Part shown: positions 1 through 12,729 of the stretch, one piece after another | Numbering within the stretch: position 1 is the stretch's first letter | How the letters are laid out: every line of letters starts with the position of its first letter | NCBI GenBank assembly: GCA_034509425.1 | Contig: JAVTVJ010000049.1 | Coordinates: forward strand, 3,226,809-3,290,808 | Length of the DNA stretch: 64,000 nucleotides | Direction: 5' to 3' | Source: Eopsaltria australis | Lineage: Eukaryota > Chordata > Aves > Passeriformes > Petroicidae | Translations under genes and position numbers: made by a program | Notes under the pieces: model-generated | Database searches by the model: none | Told to the model about the DNA's origin: nothing | Seen by the model: only the letters and a program-made list of their open reading frames with translations

Positions 1-1148
1 AAAATAAAATACATTCAATCTCTTCCAAAACAAAAAACCTCAGTCTACAGTCAGAAAAGAACTGCTGTCATTTTGTTTCCCGAGAACTGAACATCAGCTT
101 TCCATCTCTCTTTGTGAGCAATGCAGTTACATTTTGTCAGCTCCCAGGAAATGTCTTTATATCACCTCACACAAAGGCAGCTCCAGTGTGACACACAAAC
201 CTGCCAGGTCAGTACACGTGAGGGCAGGGGCTCTCCCCAGCACCCCTCAGCTCCAGCCTTCCCGTGTCACAGCCGTGCTCCTTCTCCACCATAGGAGAAG
301 ACTCAGCTGTTCTCCCCTCTGGGGACTGTTCATGTGTGAGGAAATGGAAGCCAGCCTGCTATTGACCTGGTGAAACCATGAGACATTCCTGATGGGAGTG
401 TCTCATTAGGAAACTGAGGCTCTAAGGGTCACTCCAGGATCTTTCTGCCCACTGCCAATTGAGCGAAACTGAGTCATTATAGATCTACTTCTCTAACATG
501 CACACTACTGCCACCTCTTCAACAGATCATTTCAATATGAAAGTCAAATTTATTTCAAAAAACGGAAGTTGTTGCAATCCCGTTTCTTTGACAGATATAC
601 ACTTAGCCACTCTTAAGGTTGGGCAGTCTACCCTCCAAAGCAACAACTCTCCTCTACAAAGCCAGATGCCCGGACAAATTTCATGTGCTGAAATGAACAG
701 AGAAAATCAGTGCTGTCACTGCTAACAGCCTCAGGAATTAATTTCTGGACACTTGACACAAACGAGTTTATCAAAGGAAGTTTTCACTTTAGCAGGAATT
801 CTTAAGTGATTTCTGCAAAACATTCCAGGAACTGTTGGGGAAGATGAAATAAGAAAACCTTATAAATATGATTACCTAGCAAAAGATGCTGAGAATGTAG
901 AAACTATAAGCGAGACTGAAATGAAGACAAGCTTTGAGATACCAAACCCCAGTTACTAAACAACTAGAAAACAATGGCATGGCTGCCTGCAGGTAATCCC
1001 CCCTTTGATTAAACACCCTCTGCTTGCAGACAGGTCCAAGGATCAGAGCACACCCTACCAACTTGGCAGAGGGTCCAAAAAGCAGTTTTTAAGGTTTAAA
1101 ATATAACGCTGTATGGTAATGCTATAGTTCTCATAGGCTGCATGCAAA
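1..1148. other. Unassigned AT-rich non-coding DNA
   Basis: No transposable element, RNA gene or convincing exon was recognised. The open frames here are short, begin at non-ATG or isolated codons, and resemble no family I know. The segment ends at the proposed left edge of an LTR. Confidence 0.5.
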
Positions 1149-1455
1149 TGTTGTAAGATTTGTAGTTTGTTCTAGATTGCTTAATGAAAATTAGAATATT
1201 CAACATAGAAGATGATTTATTGTATTGTAAGCGAGAAGCTCGCGCTCTTCTTCTTCAACTCCTCCTAGACCTTCGCTCTCAACTCTCTTAGATCCTCGCT
1301 CTTAGCTCTTCTCTCCTCTCGTCTCTCTGACCTGCTCTGGGCTGCGTCTGGCAGCTCTCAGCAGGTCTCTTACACTAACGTTCTTTTACAATAAACCTCA
1401 TGCTCTACAACCCGACTGCAGAGATCTGTCTGTCCCAGCCATTTGAAACCGACCC
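1149..1455 (+). mobile_element. Solo LTR, avian ERVK-like (approximate ends)
   Basis: This is a probable solo long terminal repeat of an endogenous retrovirus, with no internal retroviral sequence beside it. An AT-rich left part gives way at about 1230 to a striking pyrimidine-rich block (1235-1330, repeated CTCTT/CTCGCT words). A consensus AATAAA at 1390-1395 follows, then a GATCTGTCTGTCCCAGCC stretch that I associate with the R/U5 end of avian ERV LTRs. It is also much richer in CpG (GCTCGCGC, CCGACCCGC) than its surroundings, as expected of a relatively young insertion. GCAAA occurs immediately left of a TG start (1144-1148) and again at 1456-1460, which could be a target-site duplication. 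However, the right end would then lack the usual CA, and the true end may instead be ACA at 1467. The family assignment is from memory. Confidence 0.6.
1390..1395 (+). promoter_or_regulatory. LTR polyadenylation signal AATAAA
   Basis: An exact AATAAA hexamer lies about 60 bp before the proposed LTR end, where an LTR R region would end. It fixes the orientation of this LTR as plus strand. Confidence 0.5.
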
Positions 1456-1460
1456 GCAAA

Positions 1461-4400
1461 CTCTACAAGGAACAGTATCTTCCAAATTAATACAAGATTA
1501 ATTCCCACCATTCCTCTCTGACTCATGCAGGTGCCAGATGCCTCAGGAGGGAACCCTCACACACAGGAGAAATCACACCTAGCTCTAGACCAGCCATGTC
1601 TCCAACCACAGAACAAGATGACCAAGGCACGTTGCAAGGTGTACCTGCTAAGAAATTCTAGCTGTAACTACAATTACAACTATGTATTTTAGCTATTAAA
1701 ACACACAAAATACTACTTATCAGGGCTGTTTCTCCAATTTTACCACTAATAACAAGATAATTGAACCTGGAAAGGCCAAGGATTGCCTGGGTTAGTCAAC
1801 CAAAAAAATCCACAAGCTGCTGATACTTCCCAGCTCCTAGCCAACAGAAAGCTGCAGGTAGCAGCACAGACAAGTTTTGCTTGTTTACTTACTTTTAGAA
1901 TATAGACTTCTTTCACTGATTAATTACAGAAGTAGAAACACGTCAATATCCCTACTGCCTTCCTGTCTGTTTGACAGTAATTTGCAATGTCACTCCTTAG
2001 GTTGTTTTCCGTTACATAAACCTTCTGCTTTAAGTCAGTCACAAACCAAGAGCTGCACAAAGAGGGTATCTTGAAGCCTGAGGAGTACAAAAGTCATAAA
2101 AAATCTAAAAATACAAACAAGCTCTCAGAGATTACTGCACAGCTGAAAGGCAACACTCTCACAATGCACACATGATTTAAAAAAAGGAAATAAAAACAAC
2201 CCCAATCTTACAGCTACACAGACCTGACATTAATGCTAAACTAGTTAATTGAGGAGCAAAAGCACCTCTTGACATTCTAACTGTTTTCTAGCTAGCAATT
2301 TCCTATGATTCATGCAGTGTAGGTTTACCTGAAATAGACTACAACAAGAAACTGTAATCAAAGTAATTACAGAAGTATGAATTTGCCTCTCCCATTCAAG
2401 TTTAGAGGCAAGAGCTTACACATTTTTTTCCAGGAAATGGTGAATCTTTAGACCATTCTCACATGAATCAGCCCACAAAAACAGTGCTGTCTTTGGTTCA
2501 TTACATTAATCAATAATTACCCTCTTTAGCTTTGTGGAAGGCACAAGAAGGCCACAATCATGACAGTCCTTCAGACCCTATCAGTAGCCTACAGCAAGAG
2601 TAATCCTGCAGAATGACATTTCCTGAGCCAATCACCTCAAACCTGTCTTCAGAGGAGGGAGACACAATGCTCAGTGACACATCAACTTCTAGGCAACATG
2701 AAGGAATAAAATGCAAGTTGCATTTTATATGAGGTTTCTCTGGAGTGTTCTGCTTTCAGTGGGTGCAAACTCCCCAGAGAGAAGCGTGCTTGTGTGGGCA
2801 TTCTGGAGGTCCTGATGCCCCCCCTTGCACCTCTATGACAATACAATCTGTCTCCACTGTAAATTATTGGTATTGGAGTTGAACCTTTTGTCTGTTGGGA
2901 AGCTCAAACAAAGTTTTCTGCTTGAAGCAGACAGTATGAGATGTACACATACAACATAATACCATATCTCACCCAAAATTGCTGTACCTATTAAATGGTA
3001 TGAATAATAAAGAATTTTCTTTGTACTTTTTCTAATATCATTATGACTCTTGCTCTCAAGTGCATTAATCTTATTTGCAGGACAAACAATTATTTGCAAA
3101 CAGACTCAGCAAAAAAATTTTTTCACTGGTTCTTAATCCCACATAACCTTTCCTGTCAATGGACTAACTGTGGAGTAATATCCAACAAGTGTAACAAGCA
3201 GGTGAAGTAAAAATGACAATGCTCATTCCTTCCCTCCCAAGCTAATTCTGTAGCATAGTCAAGATAGCCAAGAGGAACGGATCCAAATTCAGTCTTGTGA
3301 GAGGCTGTGAAGCCAAATCTCATTGCATTATTTGGAAGCATATACTGAAACCACACTGTGCTAAATGAGGGAATCAAAACATTTGTAATTTTACCCATAC
3401 ATTCTCTAAACCTACACATAATTACCCAGACTCATTAATGATAAAAACATATAGAATTATTGTATATTTTCACAATACTGAAAATAAACTAAGAAGTTGT
3501 TAGAAATTCTGCTGAATTTGAAAAACATTAGCCCAATCAAAAACAGCAACTATTGTTCAGAGGTACACACTGCTTCTATCATTCCCTTTCTTCTCTCCCA
3601 CTGCATTTCCTTTCTTCTCTTCCACTGGACCTCAATTTTTTTTATTCATCAAAACAGAGTATCTTACCTTCAGTTCCTGAGAATTCTTCGCAATTTTTTT
3701 TCTTCTGTTTGTGTGTCTTTTTATTTTTTTCCATCAGCACTTTCTCACATTTAGCACTGCTTGGGTCATGAAGAGCTCTCAAACTCTTAATTTTTAAGGC
3801 ACCTCACAGAATTCTCCAGCTTTCCTTATGTTCAGCAGCAAATGAAGCTATGCCTGGTGGATTATGAATGCTGTGCATTTGTTGACTAGCACCACCTTGA
3901 TATCTACACATGTATTGTGACACTACCTGAGATTTAGGAAGTTTATATCTAGAGCAAATATTAACTGCCTACTGACTGTAAAGAATATAATATTTAAATG
4001 TAGTTTCATTGACGCTCTTTACGGTGTCAACATATTTAACTTAGAGGACACTGTTCCCTGACCACTACTTTCAGTGAATATTAAGTACTATATATGTTTT
4101 AAAACAAAGAAATTACATGGAGCCTGTCCCTTTATTTCACCTTCAGCAAATCATAGTTAATATGTCTGATTTTAACAAAGCATGAAATTACACCTCAGCA
4201 CAGTAAATTAACAAGCAACAACAGGGACAGCTGCTGTATTTCTTCGTGTCATCAGTTCAGATATATCTATTTATGTTCCTCAGTATAACCCTTATTAAAA
4301 AAAATCTACATAATAAGTAATGAAGCAAAACATGAAAGACCTTTGCAATAATTATATTCTCCTTGCTCTGCAATTTAGGTTAGTACAAACTTATGATCAG

Positions 4401-5346
4401 GAAGATGCTTACAGTATGAAGAAATGCTACACTTAAAACTTGTATCCCTCTGAATATATTGACAGAAGCTGACATGAAAACATGCCAGGTAACACAAGAC
4501 ATTAAAGTTCACATCTAAGTTCTGTTCAGAAAGACAAGAGGTAGGCATGGAGAGAGCAGTGGAGGATTCAATCCCCAGTGATCAGTGAAACCTTAATTAG
4601 AGCTGGGCATGACACTCCTTGAAAATTAATGTGCTCTTAGGGTCTTGGAATTTTCTACCATAAAAAAGGTCTGTATTAGTGTTCACCAGTTTCCACAGGT
4701 ATTACTTCAATTCTTTCTACTGATTTTGGTAGCGTGTTTTGGAGTTTTTATCTCGGTTACTCTTTCCTTTTGCCACACTTGGAATGCACTCTCATCAGGA
4801 TCTCCAGATAATTGACCCAGCCGTGTAGCTGCAAATCAAGAGAAGGTATTTCAAATGTTTTGTTTTTTTTTTTCAGAGGACATGAGAAGAATAGGAGAAA
4901 AAGCTAAGTTCTCAAAGATCCAGAAAGGGAATAATTCAAAGAAAATGAGGAACACTTGTTGCTGTGCATCAGCAAACATGCCTTTCCAAAAGGGGAATAA
5001 TTTAATGTGTAAACAGAACATTTCTACTCTTAAATTTCTGTCAAGGTGAATGTTTATCATATAAGGAACTTCTGGTTCATATTTACAACTTCTGGTTGTT
5101 CTATAAATATATAGCAGTAGACTTAGTGCTACTCCTTAGTTTCCACAGAACACATTATGATGGGTAAAATTTTGATATTTTATAAGCACAGGACTGAAAT
5201 ATCGTTTTGATAGTGACTAGCTGAACACAGAACAATCCAGTTGTGGGGGGAAAAAAGGTAGAAAAAAATTCCTATTTTTTTCCTTGTGGCCTTTCAGTAC
5301 TTAAAGAGAGCTTATGAAAGAGAAGGAAAGTAACTTTTTACATAAG
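1461..5346. other. Unassigned AT-rich non-coding DNA
   Basis: Nothing beyond simple composition features was recognised. There is a T/C-rich stretch at about 3585-3740 and a T-run with A-rich flanks near 4860-4920. No element ends, splice-bounded frames or RNA folds stood out. Confidence 0.5.
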
Positions 5347-5628
5347 TGGATAATGATAAGACAAGGGGGAAGAGTTTTACACTAAAAGAGAGGAGATTTA
5401 GCTTAGATGTTAAGAACAAATTCTTTATTCAGAGAGTAGGAAGGCACTGGCACAGGCTGCCCAGAGAAGCTGTGGATGCCCCATTCCTGGAAGTGTTCAA
5501 GGCCAGGTTGGATGGGCCTCTGAGCAACCTGACCCGGTGGAAAATGTCCCTACCTGTGGCAGGGGAGTTGGAACAAGATGGTCTTTAATGTCCTTTCCAA
5601 CCCAAACCATTCTATGATGTTATGATTT
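5347..5628 (+). mobile_element. CR1 LINE, 5'-truncated 3' end with ORF2 C-terminus
   Basis: This is the last ~280 bp of a CR1 non-LTR retrotransposon and one of the best preserved copies here. An open frame runs from 5346 to 5588 and reads as the ORF2 C-terminal tail. Family-typical words in order are DKTRGKSFTLKERRF, HWHRLPREAVDAPFLEVFKA, RLDGPLSNL and a terminal LPVAGELEQDGL before the stop. The 3' UTR then gives CCTTTCCAACCCAAACCATT followed by TCTATGATGTTATGATT, the CR1 terminal octamer repeat. The frame covers only the region after the reverse-transcriptase domain, so the copy never encoded an active enzyme. Severe 5' truncation is normal for CR1 and reflects incomplete target-primed reverse transcription. 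Confidence 0.95.
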
Positions 5629-8600
5629 GTTAACCACCTAATATTAATAGAAATAATACATGGAAACCCCTTTGGGAAGAAAAATATAACAATTACAAAA
5701 CTGATCATAATTAATAGCCACCACAGTCTACAAATCTCAATGAGTTATGTTATTGCTTGTCTGTGTATCATGACAGTCAGTTTTAAAATATTGATTAATT
5801 AATTCAGAATACTAGCAGGTACATGAAATGCATAACAGAAAATCTTCTAATCAATATAACAATTAACAGTGTGGAATTATTTCCAGCAAAAAGACAGATA
5901 AGTTGGAACTACGTCATGGTTAAAAATGTAGATTTCTCTGTCTCGTAGCAACTTGTGCTCATAAAATAATAATAACAACAACATCCTTTTTCCTCCCTAT
6001 GTTATTTTTTCTGTTTATACCAATTTAATGGTTTAATATGTGAATTGCAAAATCAATTGCAGTCTACAGTACGAAATATTATTGGATATTGCCAGCTCTT
6101 TAACCAGACTTCAGAATTGTCTGTAACTATATAGTAATAGACAATGTTTCAAACACTTAAGATCAGGAAAAAAAATTTTTTTTCTGCTATTTTGTCCTCA
6201 AATGCAGTCACACTATTAAAATCAGAGTGTTTGCAGGATTCCAAATAGTGCATTGTTTGTCTGGGAGGCTGTAAATTTACTTTATTGCTCAGTGTGCAAT
6301 ACAACACGCAGCGTTTGCATCCTGTCAGGGACTTTTCTCCATGTTCTCACCTATGATTTTTCCAAGCCAATTCTGTACTTTTGTCCCAACTGTTGTCTTA
6401 TCTTCACTGAATATAAATATCTCTAATGGATACACACCCACCCACACACATATATATACATGTGCACACAAATAAAATACTAGGATTTCTCAGGGAGACA
6501 TGAAGAAAATAGCAGTGCAATTAACTAAGAGAGGACAAAATTGAAATAAATTAGCCAATTCTAACTCAATCTTACCTCTTATCATTTGTGTTCTTTTAAG
6601 GCTACGGTTATGATACTGAAAATCCACCTGACTAGTGGTAAGTAATTAAACCTGCCAAATAATACTGAAAATGTGACTAATTCAGTTATTAAGACAGCAT
6701 TATCAGAGCAGCAATTTTCTTCTCCCTTCCTTGACTAATTGAAAAGTCTCCTTGAATTATCCTGAAATAGCCCATCCAGATTCTTTGACAAAACCAAAAG
6801 AAATGCTCCAACACTGGAGTAATTTTAATACACTTAGGATAACACAGGACAATTGCTGAAGTTGCACCAGTACTGTCTGAATGTTTATGTAACGACAATA
6901 ACGTTCAGTTTCTACTTCACAACTTGACGTATAGAATTAAGATTCTAATTTCTAACAGATTTGCTTGCATTGGTACTTACTTTATGGTTATCTCAAGTTA
7001 TATCAGAGTAGTAAAGAAATACTGAGACAAAGAAGCACATTTTGAAGAAAATCAAATATCAGGAGATTTTCTGAAACTTCACAAGGAGCTTGAATTGTGG
7101 AGGGCTAGTGTTTGCAAGTTTGTATTTGGTTGAAGATTTTATGTCAAACAACATTACCTATGCTGCCCATGTATAGGCATTGCTGTTTTTTAAAAAGAGT
7201 GCTAGATAACAAAAAAATTCTGATACTATTATTTTCAAAGAATTAAAAACCTACTATCAGTCTTGAAACATTTTTCAGTAGTGCTTTCCCCCTTATATTT
7301 TTCAAGAACTTGCTATCTAGGTGATACTTAGTTGAACTATGATAATTACATACAAAAGGGAAAAAATTAACATAATGTTGAAATTGTAGCTTGCAAACCC
7401 CAATCTCCTTCAGGATATACTTTTTTGGCATATTTACATATTTTCAAATTCTATCTCTTGACAGGGACTAAGAACTTCTGTATTCTGGTCTAAGCTCTGC
7501 TACCACCCACATGAATCTGCCAAAATCAAGCCTAATAGTTTTGGCCCCTTGTGTAAAATAGATATCTTAATATTTTTCTTGTAATTTTGCTAGGAGAGCA
7601 AGTTCATATCTCCCAATTTAAGTATTTTAATGTAGACAATTAGACTCAAGATAAAAGTCATAGTTTAAATTCCTAGGTGGAGTTTATTGTGAGATATATA
7701 CAAAATTAAATGAGCTCATTTTAGCTTGAAGAAAATTCTTTGCCACAAGTGACACAATTGTAAAGTGCACTACCATATAATTTAATAACTCTGAATCCCA
7801 AAGATGTCTCAGTCACAGCAGGCACTCGCACATGAAATCTTTGGAAAGAGCTTTTAGTGGTAGTTTCACACTCTCATACAAGTTAGAATAATTTTTACCT
7901 TTCACTTTCAAAAGAATTTCTGAAAAATAAGTAATTGCAGTTTAGCATGCATCACAGGGAATATATAATCTGTAATAAAACTGCATGAAAATCTTGCTCA
8001 TTGGATTCAAAACCTTAATAGGTTTTAGGGGAAATGTTAGTTTTAGTTATTTACTTAGAGGAAAAATATTTGTTTGGGCTTTACTAAAATATAGAAAGTT
8101 AATAATAGCACGTGTCATCACATAATGCACTTGGAAAGGTTTTCTTCACAATTAAGCTGCAAGTCAAAATGCCAAAATAAAGTATTTTTTTTCCCCATAG
8201 TGTGATATAACTTAATATTTAACAACAGAAAAGAAGAACTTACAGGTAAAGCAATCTTTTAGAAAATTTCTGCTATGACAGAGCTTCACATGACCTTTCA
8301 CATTACTTCCTGGGTTCATTTCCTGCAACAAATGGAAACACAACACATGTGAAACCAGTTAAAATAGCATCTATTTAATTATCTTAAAACAGGTCATGAA
8401 GCAAGGTTTGGGTAAATGTTTTTTGCTGGTGTCTTCCAAATGGTATAACCTAAAGTAAAAATTCTAGACTTGAAAGGTAATCTTAAATAATTTTTATTAA
8501 ATCCTGTACCAGATACTGATACCCATTAATCTTTCTGTAGACTTTCAGACTGATTTGAGATTACTCCTTGACCTTCCTGAGCACAGGAAAACCACACATG

Positions 8601-8839
8601 ATTTTCCCTCTAGAAACTCCACTACAAAAAGCCTTTGCATCTACACCTAACCCATATGGCATTGGCAGGATAATATTCAAAAATAAACAAAGCTTAATAA
8701 AACAAAGCCAAAACATGTAATTAGTTATCCAGCAATGTTTTTACACACATTTGCTCACAAAACAAAGAGTAAAACACATAAAACACTTAATTAAAATAGT
8801 TATGTCGTAAGAATAGCAAATACAAGCTCCGTCCTGCTA
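5629..8839. other. Unassigned AT-rich non-coding DNA
   Basis: Apart from the short CA/TA microsatellite at 6431-6470, I recognise nothing. Frames are short and on both strands without recognisable motifs. Confidence 0.5.
6431..6470. repeat. Imperfect CA/TA microsatellite
   Basis: A short run of CACACC, CCACACACA and TATATATACATG words forms an interrupted (CA)n/(TA)n alternating purine-pyrimidine tract. It would be expected to vary in length between individuals. Confidence 0.75.
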
Positions 8840-9861
8840 GGGAGTCCAGTCACAAAAGATATGAAGAAGGCCAATACACTCAACACCCTCTTCATCTCAC
8901 TTTTTACTGATAAAACCATCTCTCAGCTATTCCAGGTCCCTGAAAACCATGGGAAAATCTGAAGCAAGGCAGATTTCCTCTCAGTGGAGGAGGGTCAGGT
9001 TAGGAAGCATTTAAACAAACTGGACACACACAGATCCATGGGCCATAATGAGATGCAAACCATGTATTAAGGGCTGGCTGAGTCAATGTGAGAGCACGCA
9101 ACCACTGAAAGATCAAAAGGATCACAGAGATCAAGGTGAGGGGAGGAAACTCTGAGGACTGGAAGAGAACAAATATCACCTCTACTATCAAGAAATTCAG
9201 ACCCAGCCTCATCTTGACTCCTAGGAAAGGAATGGAGAAAATAAACCTGAAAGCCATTGCCAAACAGAGGAGGGATAAGAAAGTGTTTGGACATGGTAAG
9301 CATGAATATATGGAGGGGAAATTGTGCCTGACCAACCTGATAGCCTTTCACAATGAGCAGGCTGACCCAGTGGGCAAGGACAGAACACTGAACATTGCTT
9401 ATCTTGACTTTAATAATGTATCTGTCACAGCCGTGCATTGTCTTCTCCCTGACAAACTGACAAAATACAAAATAGATGAATGGAGAGTAAGGCAAACAGA
9501 AAACTGACTGAACTGGTGGCCAAAAAAAGTTGTGGATCAGCAGCACCAAGTTGACAAGAGGCACACACCAGGTGCCAAAACAAGACCCAATAATGCTCAG
9601 CAACTCATCAATAGCTTGCAAGTTGAGACAGAATGCATAGATACCACAAAACTAAGTAGTTGTTACATCAGAGGGTTGTCCTGCCATTCAGAAAGACCTT
9701 GACAGGCTGAGAAATGGGCCAACAGTAACCTCATGAAGTTCAATACAGGGAAAACGTGAAGTGCTGCGTTTGGAAGGAATAATCCCATGCAGACCCTGCT
9801 CTGACCAAAGGGCTGGCCAGTCTCCAGAGGTCCCTTCCAACTGCAACAATACTATGATTCT
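8840..9861 (+). pseudogene. CR1 LINE with degraded, internally deleted ORF2 (reverse transcriptase)
   Basis: This is the longest CR1 copy in the window. The left part matches the region just before the reverse-transcriptase (RT) domain (ACTTTTTACTGATAAAACC, then CAGGTTAGGAAGCATTTAAA and GATCCATGGGCCATAATGAG). The frame 9136-9507 keeps RT landmarks in order: ILTPRKGMEKI, then KLCLTNLIAFHNE, then motif A as IAYLDF. The motif A aspartate remains, but the following KAFDTV-type residues have decayed to NVSVTAV. After a stop at about 9505 the element is collapsed. Around 9610-9640 the sequence jumps from GACAGAATGC to ACAAAACTAA, removing the segment that normally encodes the F/YADD catalytic box. 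Near 9800 it jumps almost directly to the terminal CCAGAGGTCCCTTCCAACTG. It ends with ACTATGATTCT. The element is dead. Confidence 0.93.
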
Positions 9862-10154
9862 GGTAAGTGTTTTATTTAACTGGTCTTTGCTTAAAATAAA
9901 TTGAAAAGAGGTTAAATTAATCACCCATGAAATCTCTTCTCCACAATGCATGGGAAAAAACGTACAATCAACTTTATTGTGCTTTAGATAGTGTAAAAGG
10001 CATTAAAAGGTTATAGCTAAAAGCTAGAGACATACAGTAACCCTCACCCTAATGAATGTCAACATGTCTTTTGGACTCCTAGATATTAATGGCAAGATTT
10101 TAAAACCATAGATGGAAAGCAACAGGAGAAATCCAGATACTCTGATCTGATTAA

Positions 10155-10296
10155 CTGTCTCCCTCTTTGAAGATACTGAAAACCCAGTTGGACGTGCCCC
10201 TGTGTAACCTGCTCTAGCTGACCCTGACTTGGCAGGGGGTTGGACCAGATGATCTCCAGAGGTTGCTTTCAACCCTAACAATTCTGTGATTCCATC
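10155..10296 (+). mobile_element. CR1 LINE, 3'-terminal fragment
   Basis: This is the extreme 3' end of a CR1 element. It begins within the ORF2 tail (GATACTGAAAACCCAGTTGG), continues with TGTAACCTGCTCTAGCTGAC and the hallmark GGGGGTTGGACCAGATGATC, and ends with CAATTCTGTGATTCC. It is separate from the CR1 about 300 bp upstream, which has its own 3' end. It is the same subfamily type as the copies at 8.8 and 19.2 kb (CTCCAGAGGT motif). Confidence 0.93.
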
Positions 10297-12729
10297 ATTG
10301 TAAAAGATAGAAATTTTCCCAAACACTCCTAGTTTCCCACAAGAAAGCAGAACATAAATGAACACAGAACTTCAGACAGGTATTCACATCTGATTTTTAA
10401 AACGGATTAATAACAAATGCATCAAATGTATTTCCTTTCATAATGCAAACACATGCTTAAAAAGCAAACAAACTTTGCTCTGACCACTCAAAAAAGTTTG
10501 GATTACATGCACTCTAAAAATGTGAACCACTTGCATGGTGTTCATTGCAATGGAATTTCATGGCATTTTATACTAAATGAAAACACCAACACTTATGTGA
10601 GCATTCATGGGTTTATGCCAGCATCTCTCAAAGAATTGTTCCACTCATGTGGAGACATCAACTCACAGAGTAAGTTTTATAAGTCACAAAGAACAGAAGC
10701 ACAATTAGAGTGCAGAAAATCCAAACAAATATTTTATAGTCAACATATTACTTAGAGAAAAAAAAATCCTTTAGCAGTTGAAATTGTACATCTTCAATGG
10801 AGCAGATAAAGCTTTTATTTTTCCAGAAGCTTTTTATTTCTACAAGTTTGAATTTGAGTTGTTGAAAAGATATGACTACGAATTGTATTTTAAATTTCCT
10901 AATGACCTATTTCCTTAGAGAAAAGGTAAACAGCACCTGCCTGTTTTACTCGTTGCCAGGCAGAACAAAGAATACACGTTAATCAGAAATAGAGTGTATT
11001 TCTGTACACAGGTACTCACACAAAGGCATGTTGTATGTAGATAGTCACATGGGTATCTTTTGTGTGCATGTTCCTATGGAAACAAACTTTTGTGTAATCA
11101 AACATGATTACAAAGAGACCCCAGTTCTTAAACAGGGTATGAGTCTTATCTTTTTTTATTTTTTAAATCAAGGAAAAATGCTGGTTTATAAAGTCATAGA
11201 AGAGCTGCCAGCAGTCAAGAGCATGTGAAGCTAACAAAATTGTAACATCTGAAATACAAAGATTTTTCATTCCATAGTGTTTGTGTACTTAGATGTAACT
11301 TCAGAGACTAGCCCAAAAAGGCAGTAGATTACAGCATAAAGTAAGGACACTATGGATTTTGCATTATACAGATGATGAGGCAGAAAAACCTGGCATTTTC
11401 TTTGATTTCTTGGAGGCAAAATGTATAGGAAACTTTCACTATGGAACTACTCATACCAAACAGCATACCCATTAAAAAAAGGGCAAATCAAAGAACTATG
11501 TTACACAGATTTAAATTCCTTATTTCCTGTTTTTTCACAGAACATTAAACAATCTCTATTCAATACCTGTATCTGTTTTATTTATCTTGGTCCATCTGCT
11601 CTGCAAATGTTCTTGCAAAGCAGTTTCCCATGGCAACACCAAATATCACATAGTCTCAGTCTTCTGTCAGAGACCTTCTAACTGATCCACTGCTGAAAAT
11701 TCAAGCAGCATATTTTTCTGCAGTATTTAAGTAAATAATAAATGGAGTATTTCTTCAGGCAAAAAAAAAGCCACACGCATGAAATAAATACCCACGAATA
11801 AGCCCTCTCCTCAGGCATTTATTTTTATTTTATTGTTTTAATAATTTCATTTTTCAAAAGCACTACACTTAAATAATCTAAGGCAAGGTGGGAGACATAT
11901 GTTATTTAAAAAATCCTGTCAATATGATGGTAGTTTTTACTTGATTAAAATTTTAAAATCATTATGCTGCATGTAGCAAAACAAATTGTTTTAAAGAATA
12001 AGGAAATTATATGCTGAAAAGTAAGTTTTGGAATGAAAAGACCACAATGGTTGCTTACTACAGGATAACTTCTGAGAGATATCACCTCCTACAAATTATT
12101 ACACCTCTCTAATTTTTACATCCTCATGTTTATAATGATCAAAGAGATGTAAATAAGAGGAAAATTCCTCAAGACATTTTCATTCAACATAAACTAGTAA
12201 CAGTGATTTCAAGGAAGTAACTCCTGTTTTACCTGAGATTCTATCTTGAGAACCCCTTCTCCCTAAATTAAGACACAGTAGAAATACACATTTTTAAGTG
12301 AAGTTCTTCTGAAAAACTCTCTTCAAGTAAGCACCAAAAAATCCCAAACTCTTCACTAAATATCACCCTAATACTGAGCACACTGATTCTGTGTGAAATT
12401 GCAACAGAAGCATTGTTCAAGCTTTAATGTACAGCTTGAACTGTACATTAAAGAAGAAATGCTTAAACTTAGGAAAACTACCCTATTCCAAAGTCTGGTA
12501 TCTTTTATTTCAGATTTGTCTGTCCAAAATCACCAAAATCAGCTAGGAACAAGCCCTGTGGAGATCTGAAAGATAATCAGACTTTTTGGGTCACTCCTAC
12601 ACCACACTTTAGTTTATAGTAGTTCATAACCGAGAGCTACTTTAAGAATTACTACAATATAGCAATCTCAGATCCATAATAAACAACAGGATTAAATTCC
12701 CAGAATAATTTTCCACCAGCATCCACTCC
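10297..12729. other. Unassigned AT-rich non-coding DNA
   Basis: No element or gene was recognised. An ATG-initiated 100-codon frame at 10453-10755 has no recognisable domain. The one structural feature is the overlapping inverted repeat pair at 12415-12453, entered separately. Confidence 0.5.
12415..12453. repeat. Two overlapping perfect inverted repeats
   Basis: GTTCAAGCT (12415-12423) pairs with AGCTTGAAC (12433-12441). CTTTAATGTACAG (12422-12434) pairs with CTGTACATTAAAG (12441-12453) across a 6-nt loop. The two hairpins of 9 and 13 bp share bases and cannot form together in full. The arrangement could have arisen by local template switching. Confidence 0.8.

Noticed and set aside
9067..9621. 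A 184-codon open frame on the minus strand, the longest in the window
   Set aside because: It is entirely antisense to the CR1 ORF2 remnant on the plus strand (motif A IAYLDF and CLTNLIAF on the sense strand). It has no recognisable domain of its own and does not start at a convincing ATG context.
10453..10755. ATG-initiated 100-codon plus-strand frame
   Set aside because: No recognisable family, no splice or promoter context, and a length within chance expectation for AT-rich DNA of this size.
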